Positions 48,774-58,368 of a stretch of 62,700 nt of DNA are shown here, piece by piece. Both the position numbers and the translations under genes were made by a program. The stretch spans positions 1 through 62,700 of the forward strand of contig JACQUZ010000150.1 of the NCBI GenBank assembly GCA_016210055.1. The letters are read 5' to 3'. Within the stretch, counting starts at the first letter, position 1, and the number at the start of each line of letters is the position of its first letter. The DNA is from Deltaproteobacteria bacterium. GTDB taxonomy: Bacteria > Myxococcota_A > Polyangia > Haliangiales > SHYZ01. The notes under the pieces are model-generated. The model searched no databases. It saw only the letters and a program-made list of their open reading frames with translations, and was not told the origin of the DNA.

Positions 48774-51386
48774 TCACAAGATCACCTGCTGAATCTCGGC
48801 GCCAATCCCCCGGAGCTTCTCCCGTTCGGCCAGAGCTCCGGCATCCCGCAAGTACTCGAGTGCGCTTTCGAAGGTCGGCCGTGAGATGGCCTCGGCCCGG
48901 GAAGTCTCTCCGAGCAGGAGCGCCCGCTCCCCGCTAGCCACCACCTTGGCCACGAGCTCCTTGCCGACGAGCTTTGGATGGGAAATGGCCGTGCGCACCA
49001 CCAGGCGGTATGCATCCAGGTAGCTGCCCGTGACGCCTGCCAGGACCGGCAGTGCTTGGCTCCCCTCCTCGGTCAACCCGCATCGTTGGGCCTCGCTCTG
49101 AACCCATCCCGCAACTTCGAGCTCGGCGAGCACGGTGGAAAAAACCACGTCAAACGAAACGCCCGGTCGGTAGATGAGCTCGTTCTTGAGGAGTCGCGAG
49201 GCAGTGAGGGCACGGCTCCGCACCAGGGATTCATCCACCATTTCGCCCCCGCGCTCTCGCAGGGCCACGAGCAACGCGCGGGCCACGATGGACCCGTCTC
49301 CGAGCGCATGGATCGCGTTGTTCTTGTAAAACTCGAGCCGCGACCGCCGCTCGTCTGGAACCACCAGGAGTTGCTCATCGCCGTCGCCGCGGAGCTCAAA
49401 GTCCCCGTCGGATGCCAGGAGCTCCACCGCGCGAGCCACTGCCCCTGCGAAGTCTTCCTCGAGCGGGGCGGCAAATCGAGCGCCGCTCGCCCGCGCGCGC
49501 ACGGCCAACCACCGGGCACGACGGTCGACCTCGCGACGGGGCAAGCCGCGGGACGTGGTCGCAAGCACTGACGAGGCGACCAGGGCACTCGGAGTCACGG
49601 CGCTAGCCTGGGCTATTGCGTGGAGCACCCGGTGCCCGAGACGCCGCACGGCTTGCTTGCGGGCATCTTCCGAAGCACCAGGCGGCGCACCTGCAGCGGC
49701 GAGCGCCTCTTGGAGAGGGAAAGGCTCGCCGAGCTTCAGGTCAATCCGACCATAACGCGAGCGCAGGACACGTCTCGCCCGAAGGAGCGCCCCCAGGTCT
49801 TCCTTGCGTTTCTCTCCTCCTGCCAGCTCATGGGCGTAGCTCCCCTCCTCCACGACTTTTTCGTACGTGATCGCCACGGGAACGACCTGGGCCGCCGCCG
49901 CATCGCCGTCAATCGCCGCGTCCGCGACGATGCGCAGGAGCCCGAGCTTGGGAGAAAGAAGCTTGCCCGTGCGGCTGCGTCCACCCTCGATGAAGAACTC
50001 CAGGTTGAAGCGTTCCTTGAGGAGACGACGCACGTACGCGGCGAACACGGCAGAATAAAGAGCATCCCCCCTAAACGAGCGGCGCAAGAAGAACGCGGCG
50101 CAGCGGCGAAAAATGGATCCGAGCGGGAAGAAGGAGAGGTTCTTTCCCGCCGCGACATGTGGGGGAGCGAGCCCCCGCTCGTAGAACACGAACGACAACA
50201 CCAGGTAGTCCACGTGGCTGCGGTGGCTCGGCAAGAGGATGAGGGGGCCTTGCTTGGCTGCTTCCTTGACGCGGGTCAAGCTCTCCTCGCACAGGTCTAT
50301 CCCTTCATAGATGCGCCTGAACACGTACGAGAGCACCCAGTGCGAAAACGCGAAGCCCCACGGGGTCGGCGCCGCCGCAATCTCACGGATGATGCGCTCT
50401 GCCTGGGGGTACATGGTCTCGGGGCGGAGCCCTTTCTTGGCCGCGATCTCGTCAATCGTGGCCTTGAGGCGGCGGGAGCGCAGCACGTCGGTGCGAATGC
50501 GTCGCGCGCTCTTTGCGACGGGTCCCAGGACGACCCTACGCTCGCGTTCGATGGCGCCCGACACCTCGAAACGGAGCGTGCGGGCAAGCGAGTCGTCGGA
50601 ACGCCCCGAGTGTGCCTGGAGGAACGCGTCGAGATCCATGGGCTCCGCGACCTTGACGACCGACCCCCGATGATGCCAAACGAAGCGGATAAACTCCCGC
50701 AGTCGGCCCGGTCGCTCGGGTTCGCCGAAAATCGCATCGATAGCGCCGCCGCCGGCGGGACGCACGCCAGAGGCTCCCCAGAGGAGCGTCATGGGGACAA
50801 GCTGGACGTACTTGCCATGGACGGACAATTGGCGCTGGACCTCGATCAGCTTCTCGAAAAAACGCCCCCGAACCCGCGCGGCCGCCCGTGCATCCCCCTC
50901 GGCAATTCGGCGGCTGGGACGCAGGAACAAGAGCGCCGCGTCCCCGCAAAGGAGCCTGCGCGCCATGGCGTCCTCTTCGGACTCGAGCCGCGCCCCGCGG
51001 GCGAGGCGCCATAGCCTGAGCAAGAGACCAACCGCTATCCAAATAGGCCAGAGAAGAACGGTCCTCACCCCACCATTGGCGAAACGAGCCAGCGGCAGGC
51101 CGTTACGGGAGAGCGCGTAATTGAAATAGAGGTACTCCAGATAGGACACCGTGCGGAGCACGTACACGACGGGCCCGCGCGAAGCGGCATGACGAATCCG
51201 TGCGGCGTCTTCCTCCCCAAAATGAATGGCCCCAAACAGCTTCCGGAAGAGGAACTTGAGGACTACCCCCGGGCGGTCCACCATTTGTCGGAGGTCAATC
51301 GCCCCCCGCGACGAGGCACCGCTCGAAAACGGCGACGGTGAGTTCTGAGCCGAACCTGGCATCGGCGGGCATGGTAGCAGACCCAT
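48774..51386 (-). CDS. plsB: Glycerol-3-phosphate 1-O-acyltransferase PlsB-like
   Basis: An 870-residue PlsB-type membrane acyltransferase, the first step of phospholipid synthesis (sn-glycerol-3-phosphate to lysophosphatidate). Acyltransferase blocks are in order: SHRSHVDY (HX4D, near residue 388), the FFLRRSFRGD block, FIEGGRSRTGKLLSPKLGLL, and VVPVAITYEKV. The large N-terminal (about 350 residues) and C-terminal helical regions match the long PlsB form. The start could be ATG 51386 or ATG 51362, neither with a clear Shine-Dalgarno. It is divergent from a lipoprotein gene. Few close neighbours relate to lipid synthesis. Confidence 0.93.
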   Translation of the reverse strand: MGLLPCPPMPGSAQNSPSPFSSGASSRGAIDLRQMVDRPGVVLKFLFRKLFGAIHFGEEDAARIRHAASRGPVVYVLRTVSYLEYLYFNYALSRNGLPLARFANGGVRTVLLWPIWIAVGLLLRLWRLARGARLESEEDAMARRLLCGDAALLFLRPSRRIAEGDARAAARVRGRFFEKLIEVQRQLSVHGKYVQLVPMTLLWGASGVRPAGGGAIDAIFGEPERPGRLREFIRFVWHHRGSVVKVAEPMDLDAFLQAHSGRSDDSLARTLRFEVSGAIERERRVVLGPVAKSARRIRTDVLRSRRLKATIDEIAAKKGLRPETMYPQAERIIREIAAAPTPWGFAFSHWVLSYVFRRIYEGIDLCEESLTRVKEAAKQGPLILLPSHRSHVDYLVLSFVFYERGLAPPHVAAGKNLSFFPLGSIFRRCAAFFLRRSFRGDALYSAVFAAYVRRLLKERFNLEFFIEGGRSRTGKLLSPKLGLLRIVADAAIDGDAAAAQVVPVAITYEKVVEEGSYAHELAGGEKRKEDLGALLRARRVLRSRYGRIDLKLGEPFPLQEALAAAGAPPGASEDARKQAVRRLGHRVLHAIAQASAVTPSALVASSVLATTSRGLPRREVDRRARWLAVRARASGARFAAPLEEDFAGAVARAVELLASDGDFELRGDGDEQLLVVPDERRSRLEFYKNNAIHALGDGSIVARALLVALRERGGEMVDESLVRSRALTASRLLKNELIYRPGVSFDVVFSTVLAELEVAGWVQSEAQRCGLTEEGSQALPVLAGVTGSYLDAYRLVVRTAISHPKLVGKELVAKVVASGERALLLGETSRAEAISRPTFESALEYLRDAGALAEREKLRGIGAEIQQVIL

Positions 51387-51491
51387 TAGCGGCGCGCTGC
51401 GCTCGCGGGACCGCCGAGCTCATGACGCGAGATGCGAGCCGGGTGGGCAAAGAGCCTACGGGAGTAAGCCACGATACCCGCAACGGAGTGC

Positions 51492-51521
51492 TTGATTCCT
51501 TCAAATCGAGCGTCATAGGAT
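51492..51521 (+). promoter_or_regulatory. Weak promoter candidate TTGATT-N18-TAGGAT
   Basis: TTGATT at 51492, 18-base spacer, TAGGAT at 51516, in the 248-base region between plsB and the lipoprotein gene at 51634. The region holds no gene that I can support. A perfect TTGACA at 51521 has no fitting -10. Confidence 0.25.
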
Positions 51522-51633
51522 TGACACGCCCATGCCGACCCGCGCGCAACTGGGCGCGTCCTACCTGTCACCGGTTTTGGCAGGGCGGAGCAGAGGCGCC
51601 CACGTCGAGGGCACAGGGCGAAAGGAGTACCCA

Positions 51634-52557
51634 ATGAATCTTCTCGGTCGTGCCTCCTTATCCTGGCTTGTGGTCTCGCTCGCTGCCTCGGTGAGCACCG
51701 GATGTGGAGGAAGCTCCATCACCAATATCGACTCGGTGGACGGCGGAAAGCCGGCGACGGTGGACGGCGGCACGTCGGATCCAGACGGGTCCACGACTCC
51801 AGATGGCAGCAAGGCGGGCGTGGACGGCGGTGGGGCGAGCGCGGCGGACGCTGGGATTCCATGGCACTTCAACGACGCAGGACAGCCGCTCTGTAGCGAC
51901 AAGACAACCGGAGGCATGGTGGTATGTCAATGTGCCGACGGAAAGGACAATGAGGCCTCGCCTGACGGGAAGATCGATGCCCTGGACCCGGAGTGCGCGG
52001 GCCCATACGACCACGACGAATCCACGTTCTCGACCGGGATCCCAGGCGACAACTCGGACCCCTGGGTGCAGGACTGCTTCTTTGACGGCGACTCTGGTGG
52101 AGGCAATGACGGCTGCCGCTGGGACATCCGATGCAAGGACTACACGCCGCCGTACGAAGGGGAGCATTGCAAGAACAACCTGACGAACGGATGCGACTAC
52201 TGCCGCAGCCTGACGCCCAACGGCTGTGACTGCTTCGGCTGCTGTGACATCTGGGTCGACGGCACGGCCTACCGCGTCCGCATCGTGGATACGTGTACCG
52301 CCGACAAGATCCAAGACACGACCGCTTGCCCGCGATGCCAGTTCGTGGATTCGTGTTCGAACCCGTGCGATCCCTGCGTTGAGACCTGTATTGGGGAAAC
52401 GCCCGATCCCTCGACAAACCCCGACTGCCAGAGCCGACCCGACGGAGGCACGATTAGCAAGTGCCCTGAGGGCGTTCAGGAATGCAGCGCCGAGGGGAAT
52501 TGCCCGGGTGGCTACTCGTGCGTCACGGGTTGCTGCCAGAGAATCATCATCGACTGA
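51634..52557 (+). CDS. Cys-rich lipoprotein with Gly/Asp linker
   Basis: A 307-residue predicted lipoprotein. ATG 51634 has AAAGGAG 7 bases upstream. The lipobox is VSTGC, followed by a low-complexity DGG/PDG linker to about residue 75, then a compact region with about 26 cysteines (CQCADGKDN, DGCRWDIRCKD, GCDYCRS, GCDCFGCCD, CPRCQF, CVETC, and a final CVTGCC). The GKDNE...DPECAG segment is a recurrent myxobacterial lipoprotein motif. No enzyme signature. Likely surface-exposed and disulfide-stabilised. It is followed on the same strand by another large lipoprotein gene after 104 bases. Confidence 0.85.
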   Translation: MNLLGRASLSWLVVSLAASVSTGCGGSSITNIDSVDGGKPATVDGGTSDPDGSTTPDGSKAGVDGGGASAADAGIPWHFNDAGQPLCSDKTTGGMVVCQCADGKDNEASPDGKIDALDPECAGPYDHDESTFSTGIPGDNSDPWVQDCFFDGDSGGGNDGCRWDIRCKDYTPPYEGEHCKNNLTNGCDYCRSLTPNGCDCFGCCDIWVDGTAYRVRIVDTCTADKIQDTTACPRCQFVDSCSNPCDPCVETCIGETPDPSTNPDCQSRPDGGTISKCPEGVQECSAEGNCPGGYSCVTGCCQRIIID

Positions 52558-52661
52558 GCGCCTAACACCCGCCCTGGGTAGCCCCTGTAGGGCAAAGGGG
52601 ACATTGACTCGGGCATGGTCCTTGCCCTCAAAGCCTCGCTAACCGCTTGGGGAGAGCTGAA

Positions 52662-54737
52662 ATGCGTGAAGTAATGCGGTCCGCGGCGTGGCATGCGAGC
52701 GTCCGCCTGGGGTGGGCACTCCTCATCCTGGGACTTTCGTCCCTGTCTTCATGCAACTGCGGGAATGGAGGGGGAGAGCTCGCGATTCCGTGCGCAAGCG
52801 ACTCGGAATGTCCCGCCCCAATGATCTGCGACGAGGGCAAGGGAGAATGCACGACCCCACGTGGGGATGGGGGCCTAGGCCCCACCACTTGCTCCCCCCC
52901 CTCCCTCGGGTGCGCCTGCAAGAGCAACTCGCGCCCCATCGCGTGCCGCGCTGAAGGTGAGGACCCGAACGTGCTGGCGGACTGCTTGGTGGGCGAGTCC
53001 ATCTGCCAGAATGGTACCTACGGCGAATGCAAGGTCACGGCTAATCCCAGGTGTGAGTCGGTTGGCGTGGATCCAGGGTCGTTCAAGCCGACACCCGAGA
53101 ACTCCGACCAGGTCAAGGTGGGCCCGGAAGGCGAGCTCATCCTGGATCCGGGCAAGGAGCAGGTCGTGTTCGGTTACTTGTGGGTGGCGAACAGCGCCGA
53201 GAACACGGTCTCCAAGGTGGATGTCGAGACGGGGCGTGAAGTAGCACGCTACGCGTCCGTGCGGGATACGACGGCTCTCGGGGTTCCGGCGGTGCCGATC
53301 GGGGGGTACCCCGGTGGACCGACCAATGAGACGTGCGGCAACTGCCCGTCACGGACAGCCATTGATCGCAACGGGGACGCGTTCGTGGCCAATCGTGCCT
53401 TCGGCATGCAGGCGACGGTGACGAAGTACGCCAACGACACCAAGAACTGCATCGATGTGAACCGAAACAACCAGACCGAGACCTCACGCGACGCCAACAA
53501 CGACGGGCGCATCGACATCGATGACCCGAGCGAGTTCTTCGGCGAGGCAGACGAGTGCATCCTGTGGACCAAGCCGGTCGGGAGGCCGGGGGGGATCGCG
53601 CGAGCGCTGGCCATCGACGCTGGCGGCCCCGAGGGAGAGGACGGCAATGTCTGGGTTGGCTTGTATCGCGAGCATCGCATGGTGCTCATCAGCGGCGAGA
53701 CTGGCGAGCCCGTCTTAAGTGGAGCCGGGCAACCCATCTCGGTATCGCTCGTGGACGGCATCGGGCGCCTCGCGCCCTACGGGGCGGCGGTCGACGGCGG
53801 CGGCAATGTTTGGGTCACCGGCCTTGACGACGGAGAACTTACATACCTCGCCCGAATCCACGCGCTCACGGCGCAGCTGGTCGAGTTCCACGCCATCCCC
53901 GACGACAAGGATAGTTGCTCGCTGGGCTACGGCATATCGATTGATGTGAGCGGACGCATCTGGCTCGGCGGTTGGCAGTGCAAGGACGTCAAGGGGTTCG
54001 ATCCGGCCTCCAAGTCGTGGTACCGGGTCGACCGCAACAACGAATCATCGACTCGGGGCGTGGCGGTGGACTTGGCCGGCAACGTGTGGGTCGCCTACAC
54101 CAACCGGCGAGTCGGCAAGTACAAGATCGCTGACGTCATTGACAAGGGCGACGGTGCAATCGGCACCATGTATGACCTGCCACCTCTCCAAGCACCGACG
54201 TCGCCGGTGGTGCAAGGGAGCGTGAACGTGACCATCGGAGTTGGCATTGATCGTAACGGCGCCTGCTGGGCCGTTTCGAGAAACGACAGCCTCGAGGCCG
54301 GGGCCGCCACCCGGATCAAGCCCGACGGCACGATGGAAAGCTTCCCCGTGGGCCGCGGTCCCTACACGTACTCGGACTTCACCGGTTTTGGCCTATCGAC
54401 AGTGGTTCGACCCAACGGCTACTTCCGCGGCATCATCGGAGGCTGCTCGAAGCCCGACGCGAAGTCCAAGTGGCGAACCCTCACTTGGAGCGAGACGGAA
54501 CCGCAGGGGACAAAGGTCAAGCTGCGCGTGCGCGTGGCTGACTCCATCGCTGCCCTCGCTTCAGCAAGGTGGTACGGCCCCTGGGACGACTCGCCGGTCG
54601 ATCTCGCGGCAGCCGGCGTCCCAGACGCCAAGTTCATGCAAGTCGAAGTGCAGTTCTCGACGACCGACGGGAAGATCTCTCCGAGCTTTTCTGGGTTCAA
54701 CGTCAAGTTCTCCTGCCCCGGCAACGGCGTCGAATAG
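52662..54737 (+). CDS. Lipoprotein with NHL/virginiamycin-B-lyase-like beta-propeller
   Basis: A 691-residue predicted lipoprotein. ATG 52662 follows GGGGAGAGCTGAA. The lipobox LSSC is near residue 31, followed by a Cys-rich segment (CASDSECPAPMICDEGKGEC). From about residue 150 to 600 it has repeated propeller-type blades with WVANS, AIDRNGDAFVANRA, DGGGNVWVTG, DVSGRIWLGG, DLAGNVWVAY and DRNGACWAVS, as in NHL/Vgb-type seven-bladed propellers. The C-terminal 100 residues form a beta-rich module (KLRVRVADS). A calcium-like DANNDGRIDIDD motif occurs near 285. Likely a surface binding or scaffold protein; enzymatic lyase activity is not shown. Confidence 0.85.
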   Translation: MREVMRSAAWHASVRLGWALLILGLSSLSSCNCGNGGGELAIPCASDSECPAPMICDEGKGECTTPRGDGGLGPTTCSPPSLGCACKSNSRPIACRAEGEDPNVLADCLVGESICQNGTYGECKVTANPRCESVGVDPGSFKPTPENSDQVKVGPEGELILDPGKEQVVFGYLWVANSAENTVSKVDVETGREVARYASVRDTTALGVPAVPIGGYPGGPTNETCGNCPSRTAIDRNGDAFVANRAFGMQATVTKYANDTKNCIDVNRNNQTETSRDANNDGRIDIDDPSEFFGEADECILWTKPVGRPGGIARALAIDAGGPEGEDGNVWVGLYREHRMVLISGETGEPVLSGAGQPISVSLVDGIGRLAPYGAAVDGGGNVWVTGLDDGELTYLARIHALTAQLVEFHAIPDDKDSCSLGYGISIDVSGRIWLGGWQCKDVKGFDPASKSWYRVDRNNESSTRGVAVDLAGNVWVAYTNRRVGKYKIADVIDKGDGAIGTMYDLPPLQAPTSPVVQGSVNVTIGVGIDRNGACWAVSRNDSLEAGAATRIKPDGTMESFPVGRGPYTYSDFTGFGLSTVVRPNGYFRGIIGGCSKPDAKSKWRTLTWSETEPQGTKVKLRVRVADSIAALASARWYGPWDDSPVDLAAAGVPDAKFMQVEVQFSTTDGKISPSFSGFNVKFSCPGNGVE

Positions 54738-54744
54738 ACGGTCA

Positions 54745-55344
54745 TCACTGCACCCGCGAGGCGGGACCTGCTCCGTTGTCCGCGACTTTCTTCCCAGGGG
54801 ACAGGGCGAGAAGCCGTGCGATGTCCCTCCGCGACTTGACCCCGCGACAGTCGCCCCCCGGCGGTGAGCCGCTTCTGGCTGCTTCGGCGAAACAGGTGAC
54901 GCGGAGCCAGTAGCGACCGGCCCAGCCGCGCTTCGCGTACCTGACGCCGCTGTTGTAGCTGTTAATGCGACAGCGGGTGAGGTCGTGGCGCGCGTTCTTG
55001 GTGCAGCGCTGCTGGTTTTCGCGCAGCTCGCGGGCGCCCTCGGCGAAGGCGAGCCAGATGTCGCGGCGGAGCTGGCCGCAGCGATACCTCGAGTACTTCA
55101 CGCGTGTCTGCACGATGCCGCAGTCCAAGCCGTCAGAGCCCACGAGGTCCGGACGGAAATCTGTTTCGTTGCGGGCTATGGCGACGAGCTCCCAGGGGTC
55201 GACGCTCTCTTGCTCAGCGTAGAAGGCTGCGGCAGTTGCCCAAGCGACGGCCTCGGGGAGCTCCACGGGCGTGCCTGGCGCCTGGATAGCCAGGATTCCA
55301 TGGGCGAGCCGCAAGACGAGCGCGAGAAAACCGTCCATGTGCAT
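54745..55344 (-). CDS. Lysozyme-like lytic transglycosylase domain protein
   Basis: A 199-residue secreted protein with a short signal-like start (MHMDGFLALVLRLAHGILA) and a lysozyme/SLT-like fold. The catalytic glutamate is likely in IARNETDFRP, followed by GLDCGIVQTRV, the family's GLxQ-type element. Cysteines (DCG, CGQL, RC, TC, DC) suggest disulfides. ATG at 55344 is chosen since GGAGG is 11 bases upstream; the ATG at 55353 leaves only 2 bases. A longer upstream frame exists but lacks signal-peptide logic. Presumably trims peptidoglycan. It is convergent with the propeller lipoprotein, stops 8 bases apart. Confidence 0.75.
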   Translation of the reverse strand: MHMDGFLALVLRLAHGILAIQAPGTPVELPEAVAWATAAAFYAEQESVDPWELVAIARNETDFRPDLVGSDGLDCGIVQTRVKYSRYRCGQLRRDIWLAFAEGARELRENQQRCTKNARHDLTRCRINSYNSGVRYAKRGWAGRYWLRVTCFAEAARSGSPPGGDCRGVKSRRDIARLLALSPGKKVADNGAGPASRVQ

Positions 55345-55549
55345 GCCGTTCATCACCTCCGCGCGACGTGCTGGTCGGAGTTCAAGCCTCGTGCCCGGAT
55401 GGGCCTGAGAAATGCCCGGCAACTCCCGGGATACCTTCGTGGGCAATGTGAAGCGGATGCACGCGACGGGTGGAGGAATGTGCGGGAAATCGTCGTGCAG
55501 GGAATTCACGTGGATTGGGGATGGCGCTCCGAGAGCACTGGTTTTCGTG

Positions 55550-56848
55550 TCACGCGATGGCCTTGGTCACGAGGCTGGCCTCAGCGCGGGCAATGATGTC
55601 CTCGTAGTACTCGTGCGTCGCGTCGAGGTCCGTCTGGTTGAGAAACGCGGAGTACGCCATGTAGGCGGTGAGGAACGGGAGGTCCCTTGCCCAGTCGGGG
55701 AGATAGCGCGGTTCAGCCAAAACCCCTTCGCGACGAAGCTGGGCAAAGATCGGGATGTCCGAGAGGTCCAACTTGCCGACGAAGAGCGTTTGAACGTACT
55801 CGAGCTTCCCGCTGGTGATGGCCACGCGCAAGAAATTGGACACGCGGATGAGCCCGTCGAGATAGACCACGTCCTTGGTAAACGGCGCCCCTCCTTCGAC
55901 GAGTCCACCGCGGCAGACCCGACGGGCGCACTCGAAGGCCTGGGTCGGGGCGTGTCCGTGCTCGAGGAAATAGCGGTACAGCTCGAGAAAGGACGCTCCG
56001 TCCTCGGCCATCTTGATGGCGAGGATCCGGTCGGTCAGGCGACGAAGCCGCTCGAGGTCCATGGTTTGGGAAATGAACTCGCTGAAGATGGCCAAGCCTT
56101 CCTGGGTGCGCGTGGTGCGGGGTGCTCCAGTTCCCAAGATCGAAAAGAGCGGTTGGCTACGGCCGTTGAGCGTCGTGGCGACGTGAACATACCCCTCGTG
56201 GTGCGCCAGTTGCTCCACGTCTCGTCGTGAGAACCCAGACGCGCGGTTGATCTTCACCACGTCGGCGCCAGCGACCGCGTTGGCCGAAAGTGAGTCAACG
56301 ACCTCCACTCGGATGGGGTGGTGAACGAAGAACCGATCGAACCGCCGCTGGAGCTCCTCGGCTACCTCGAGAGCGGTGAGCTCGGGCTTGTCCTCCACCA
56401 AGCCCAGCCCCTGCCCGGCGTAGTGGTCGATGACCCGATCGAAGTGCTCGGCAAGCGCCAGGTTTGTCGTCTTGCCGTCACATGAGACGGACTGCGGGCG
56501 CCCGTACAGCTCACACGAGAGCGCCCAGAAGCGGCGGGTTCCGACGGATGCGAGCAACTGCGCGGCGATCTCGTAGCTCTCACAGGTGTCGCGCAAGAGC
56601 CGCTCGATGTCGTTGTCGCCGCTTATGCGGGCCGTGATTTCCCGGAGCCGCCTGACGGTGGCGGCCACGTCGAAGCGGGGGCCCTCGTAGGTAGCGCGAG
56701 GGAGCTCCCGGGCACCCCGCGCGAAGAAGTCCTCTCTTACCTCGGGCGGCCAAGCGAGCGCCCTGAGCACGCGAATGGGTTTCTGTACCTCGCTGAGCTC
56801 ACGCGAGACCTCGCTCAGGCGCTCGATAAAGGCGGCCGGGAGGGGCAT
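55550..56848 (-). CDS. QEGLA-motif / MATCAP-like metallopeptidase family protein (DUF1704)
   Basis: A 432-residue member of the family annotated as flavohemoglobin expression-modulating QEGLA protein (DUF1704), related to the eukaryotic tyrosine carboxypeptidase MATCAP. The HExxxH zinc site is visible as H217-EGYV-H222 and the third ligand in TQEGLAIF (Glu250), the motif that gives the family its name. A Gly/Thr loop (TLNGRSQ) lies between. All three zinc ligands are intact, so a peptidase is likely. No signal peptide or membrane segment. It follows the serine acetyltransferase gene on the same strand by 67 bases. The natural substrate in bacteria is unknown. Confidence 0.88.
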   Translation of the reverse strand: MPLPAAFIERLSEVSRELSEVQKPIRVLRALAWPPEVREDFFARGARELPRATYEGPRFDVAATVRRLREITARISGDNDIERLLRDTCESYEIAAQLLASVGTRRFWALSCELYGRPQSVSCDGKTTNLALAEHFDRVIDHYAGQGLGLVEDKPELTALEVAEELQRRFDRFFVHHPIRVEVVDSLSANAVAGADVVKINRASGFSRRDVEQLAHHEGYVHVATTLNGRSQPLFSILGTGAPRTTRTQEGLAIFSEFISQTMDLERLRRLTDRILAIKMAEDGASFLELYRYFLEHGHAPTQAFECARRVCRGGLVEGGAPFTKDVVYLDGLIRVSNFLRVAITSGKLEYVQTLFVGKLDLSDIPIFAQLRREGVLAEPRYLPDWARDLPFLTAYMAYSAFLNQTDLDATHEYYEDIIARAEASLVTKAIA

Positions 56849-56915
56849 GGCCCCTCGATCGTTAGACGACGGTGCGTCTCAGTCAAGATTGTGAGCGGGC
56901 GCTGGGCGCTGGGCG

Positions 56916-57860
56916 CTACCCTGGCCCAACCGTGGTCCCGTCGATGCTCACGCGTGCGGCCGGCGGGATCGAATGGGTGACCCAGCAGTTGCCACCGATC
57001 ACCGCGCCACGACCAATCACGGTGTCGCCGCCGAGAATCGTGGCGTTCGCGTAGATGATCACGTCGTCCTCGATCGTCGGATGGCGCTTCCTGGACACGC
57101 ACTCCCGTGCCTTCCCCTTGGGGAGCGACAATGCACCCAGAGTGACACCTTGGTAAATACGCACCCGATCTCCGATCACCGTCGTCTCGCCGATGACGAT
57201 CCCCGTGCCGTGGTCGATGAAGAAGGACGGACCGATGGCGGCTCCTGGGTGGATGTCGATGCCGGTCTTCTCGTGGGCGAGCTCGGTGATCATGCGTGGA
57301 ATGATGCTCGAGCCCTCGCAAAGGAGCCGGTTGGCCACGCGGTAGCTCGAGATCGCGTAGAGCCCGGGGTAGCAGAAGATGACCTCATCCGTGCCCTTCG
57401 CGGCAGGATCTCCTTCGTACGCCGCATCGACGTCACTGGCCAAAGTGGCGCGGATGTCGGGGAGGGCCTCCAGAAAACGTGTCGTCACCCCGTCGGCAAG
57501 CTCGGCGCACTGCGAGCAGTCGTGGTCCCTGCGCCCCTTGATGAGCTGGCAGCGATGGTGGAGACCGCGGTAGACCTGCCTTCCCAGCCGGCGCGCCAGA
57601 TCGCCCATGCGCTCGCGAACGTGGGCGCGTACCTCGTCCTCGCTCGCTCCGTCAAGGGCATTGCCGACGAAACCCGGGAAGAGCAATGCTCGGATTTCGT
57701 TGAGCGCCCGCTCGACCTCGCTCATCTGGGGTAGCTCATATGCGCCCAGGTGGTGCATGGACCGCGGACCCGCGTCGTAGCTGGACAAAAGCCTGGAGAC
57801 CAGCTCATCGAGCCGGCCGTCGGCGAGTAGGGGTGGCTTAACCGGCGCTGCAGTGGACAT
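56916..57860 (-). CDS. cysE: Serine O-acetyltransferase
   Basis: A 314-residue serine O-acetyltransferase, the first committed step of cysteine synthesis (serine plus acetyl-CoA). The C-terminal left-handed parallel beta-helix is clear: GIDIHPGAAIGPSFFIDHGTGIVIGETTVIGD and then RIYQGVTLGA, RHPTIEDDVIIYANATILGGDTVIG, with the catalytic His in FFIDHG. The N-terminal helical domain is longer than in CysE of E. coli and contains CSQCAEL, a Cys pair absent in standard enzymes. The C-terminus is short (TTVGPG), and lacks the usual cysteine-synthase-binding Ile terminus. A 7-bp unit GGGCGCT is repeated three times at 56897-56917 next to the stop. Confidence 0.93.
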   Translation of the reverse strand: MSTAAPVKPPLLADGRLDELVSRLLSSYDAGPRSMHHLGAYELPQMSEVERALNEIRALLFPGFVGNALDGASEDEVRAHVRERMGDLARRLGRQVYRGLHHRCQLIKGRRDHDCSQCAELADGVTTRFLEALPDIRATLASDVDAAYEGDPAAKGTDEVIFCYPGLYAISSYRVANRLLCEGSSIIPRMITELAHEKTGIDIHPGAAIGPSFFIDHGTGIVIGETTVIGDRVRIYQGVTLGALSLPKGKARECVSRKRHPTIEDDVIIYANATILGGDTVIGRGAVIGGNCWVTHSIPPAARVSIDGTTVGPG

Positions 57861-57962
57861 GTCCTGGTCGTATCGCGGGACCTTCCCTCGGTCAATTCCC
57901 GAGGAAACAGAGTTTCCATGGAAACAGAGTTCCCCTCTTTCGCCCGGGACGTCTCGCCTATC

Positions 57963-58334
57963 TCAAGTCACGAGGACGAGAAGCACCTGGTATGCGGCGA
58001 TGGCGCCGTACACGGGAAGCAGAAGGTAGGCGAGTGCCCACCTCGCCGCCGGAGTCGGCCCGTGAGCGAGAATCCCAATGACCCCACCGCAGGCGAGTAG
58101 GTGCTTGCCAATGAAAAACGCAAGCGGCCCCTGGTCAAGGAGGCGAGCCATGACCGGGTTGAGCTCCTCGGCGCCACGGGATACATGCCAGAGGGTCCCG
58201 CATGCGTCCACGAGGTTGAGGAGGATGATGCCGATGGCAAGCCAAAGCGAAGGCCCCGGAATCGGGCGCGTGAAGATGGAGCTCGGCCGAGGAAGGGCAA
58301 CTACCAGCTCAGGAAACGTGGTGACTGCTGGCAC
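57963..58334 (-). CDS. DUF5658-type small membrane protein
   Basis: A 123-residue protein with four hydrophobic segments. The conserved DUF5658 pattern is seen: LVDACGTLWH, then GAEELNPVMARLLDQGPLAFFIGKHL. GTG 58334 start; it lies 34 bases downstream of the DHH-like gene on the same strand and is probably co-transcribed. The function is unknown. Acts in the inner membrane. Confidence 0.75.
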   Translation of the reverse strand: MPAVTTFPELVVALPRPSSIFTRPIPGPSLWLAIGIILLNLVDACGTLWHVSRGAEELNPVMARLLDQGPLAFFIGKHLLACGGVIGILAHGPTPAARWALAYLLLPVYGAIAAYQVLLVLVT

Positions 58335-58368
58335 GGAGCAGGATCGAGCACGCCCCGTGCCGAAATGC

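Noticed and set aside
51521..51526. Perfect TTGACA in the plsB-lipoprotein intergenic region.
   Set aside because: No -10-like hexamer occurs at 16-18 bases downstream.
56897..56917. Triple tandem repeat GGGCGCT next to the serine acetyltransferase stop.
   Set aside because: Too short and simple to be a regulatory array; likely slippage.
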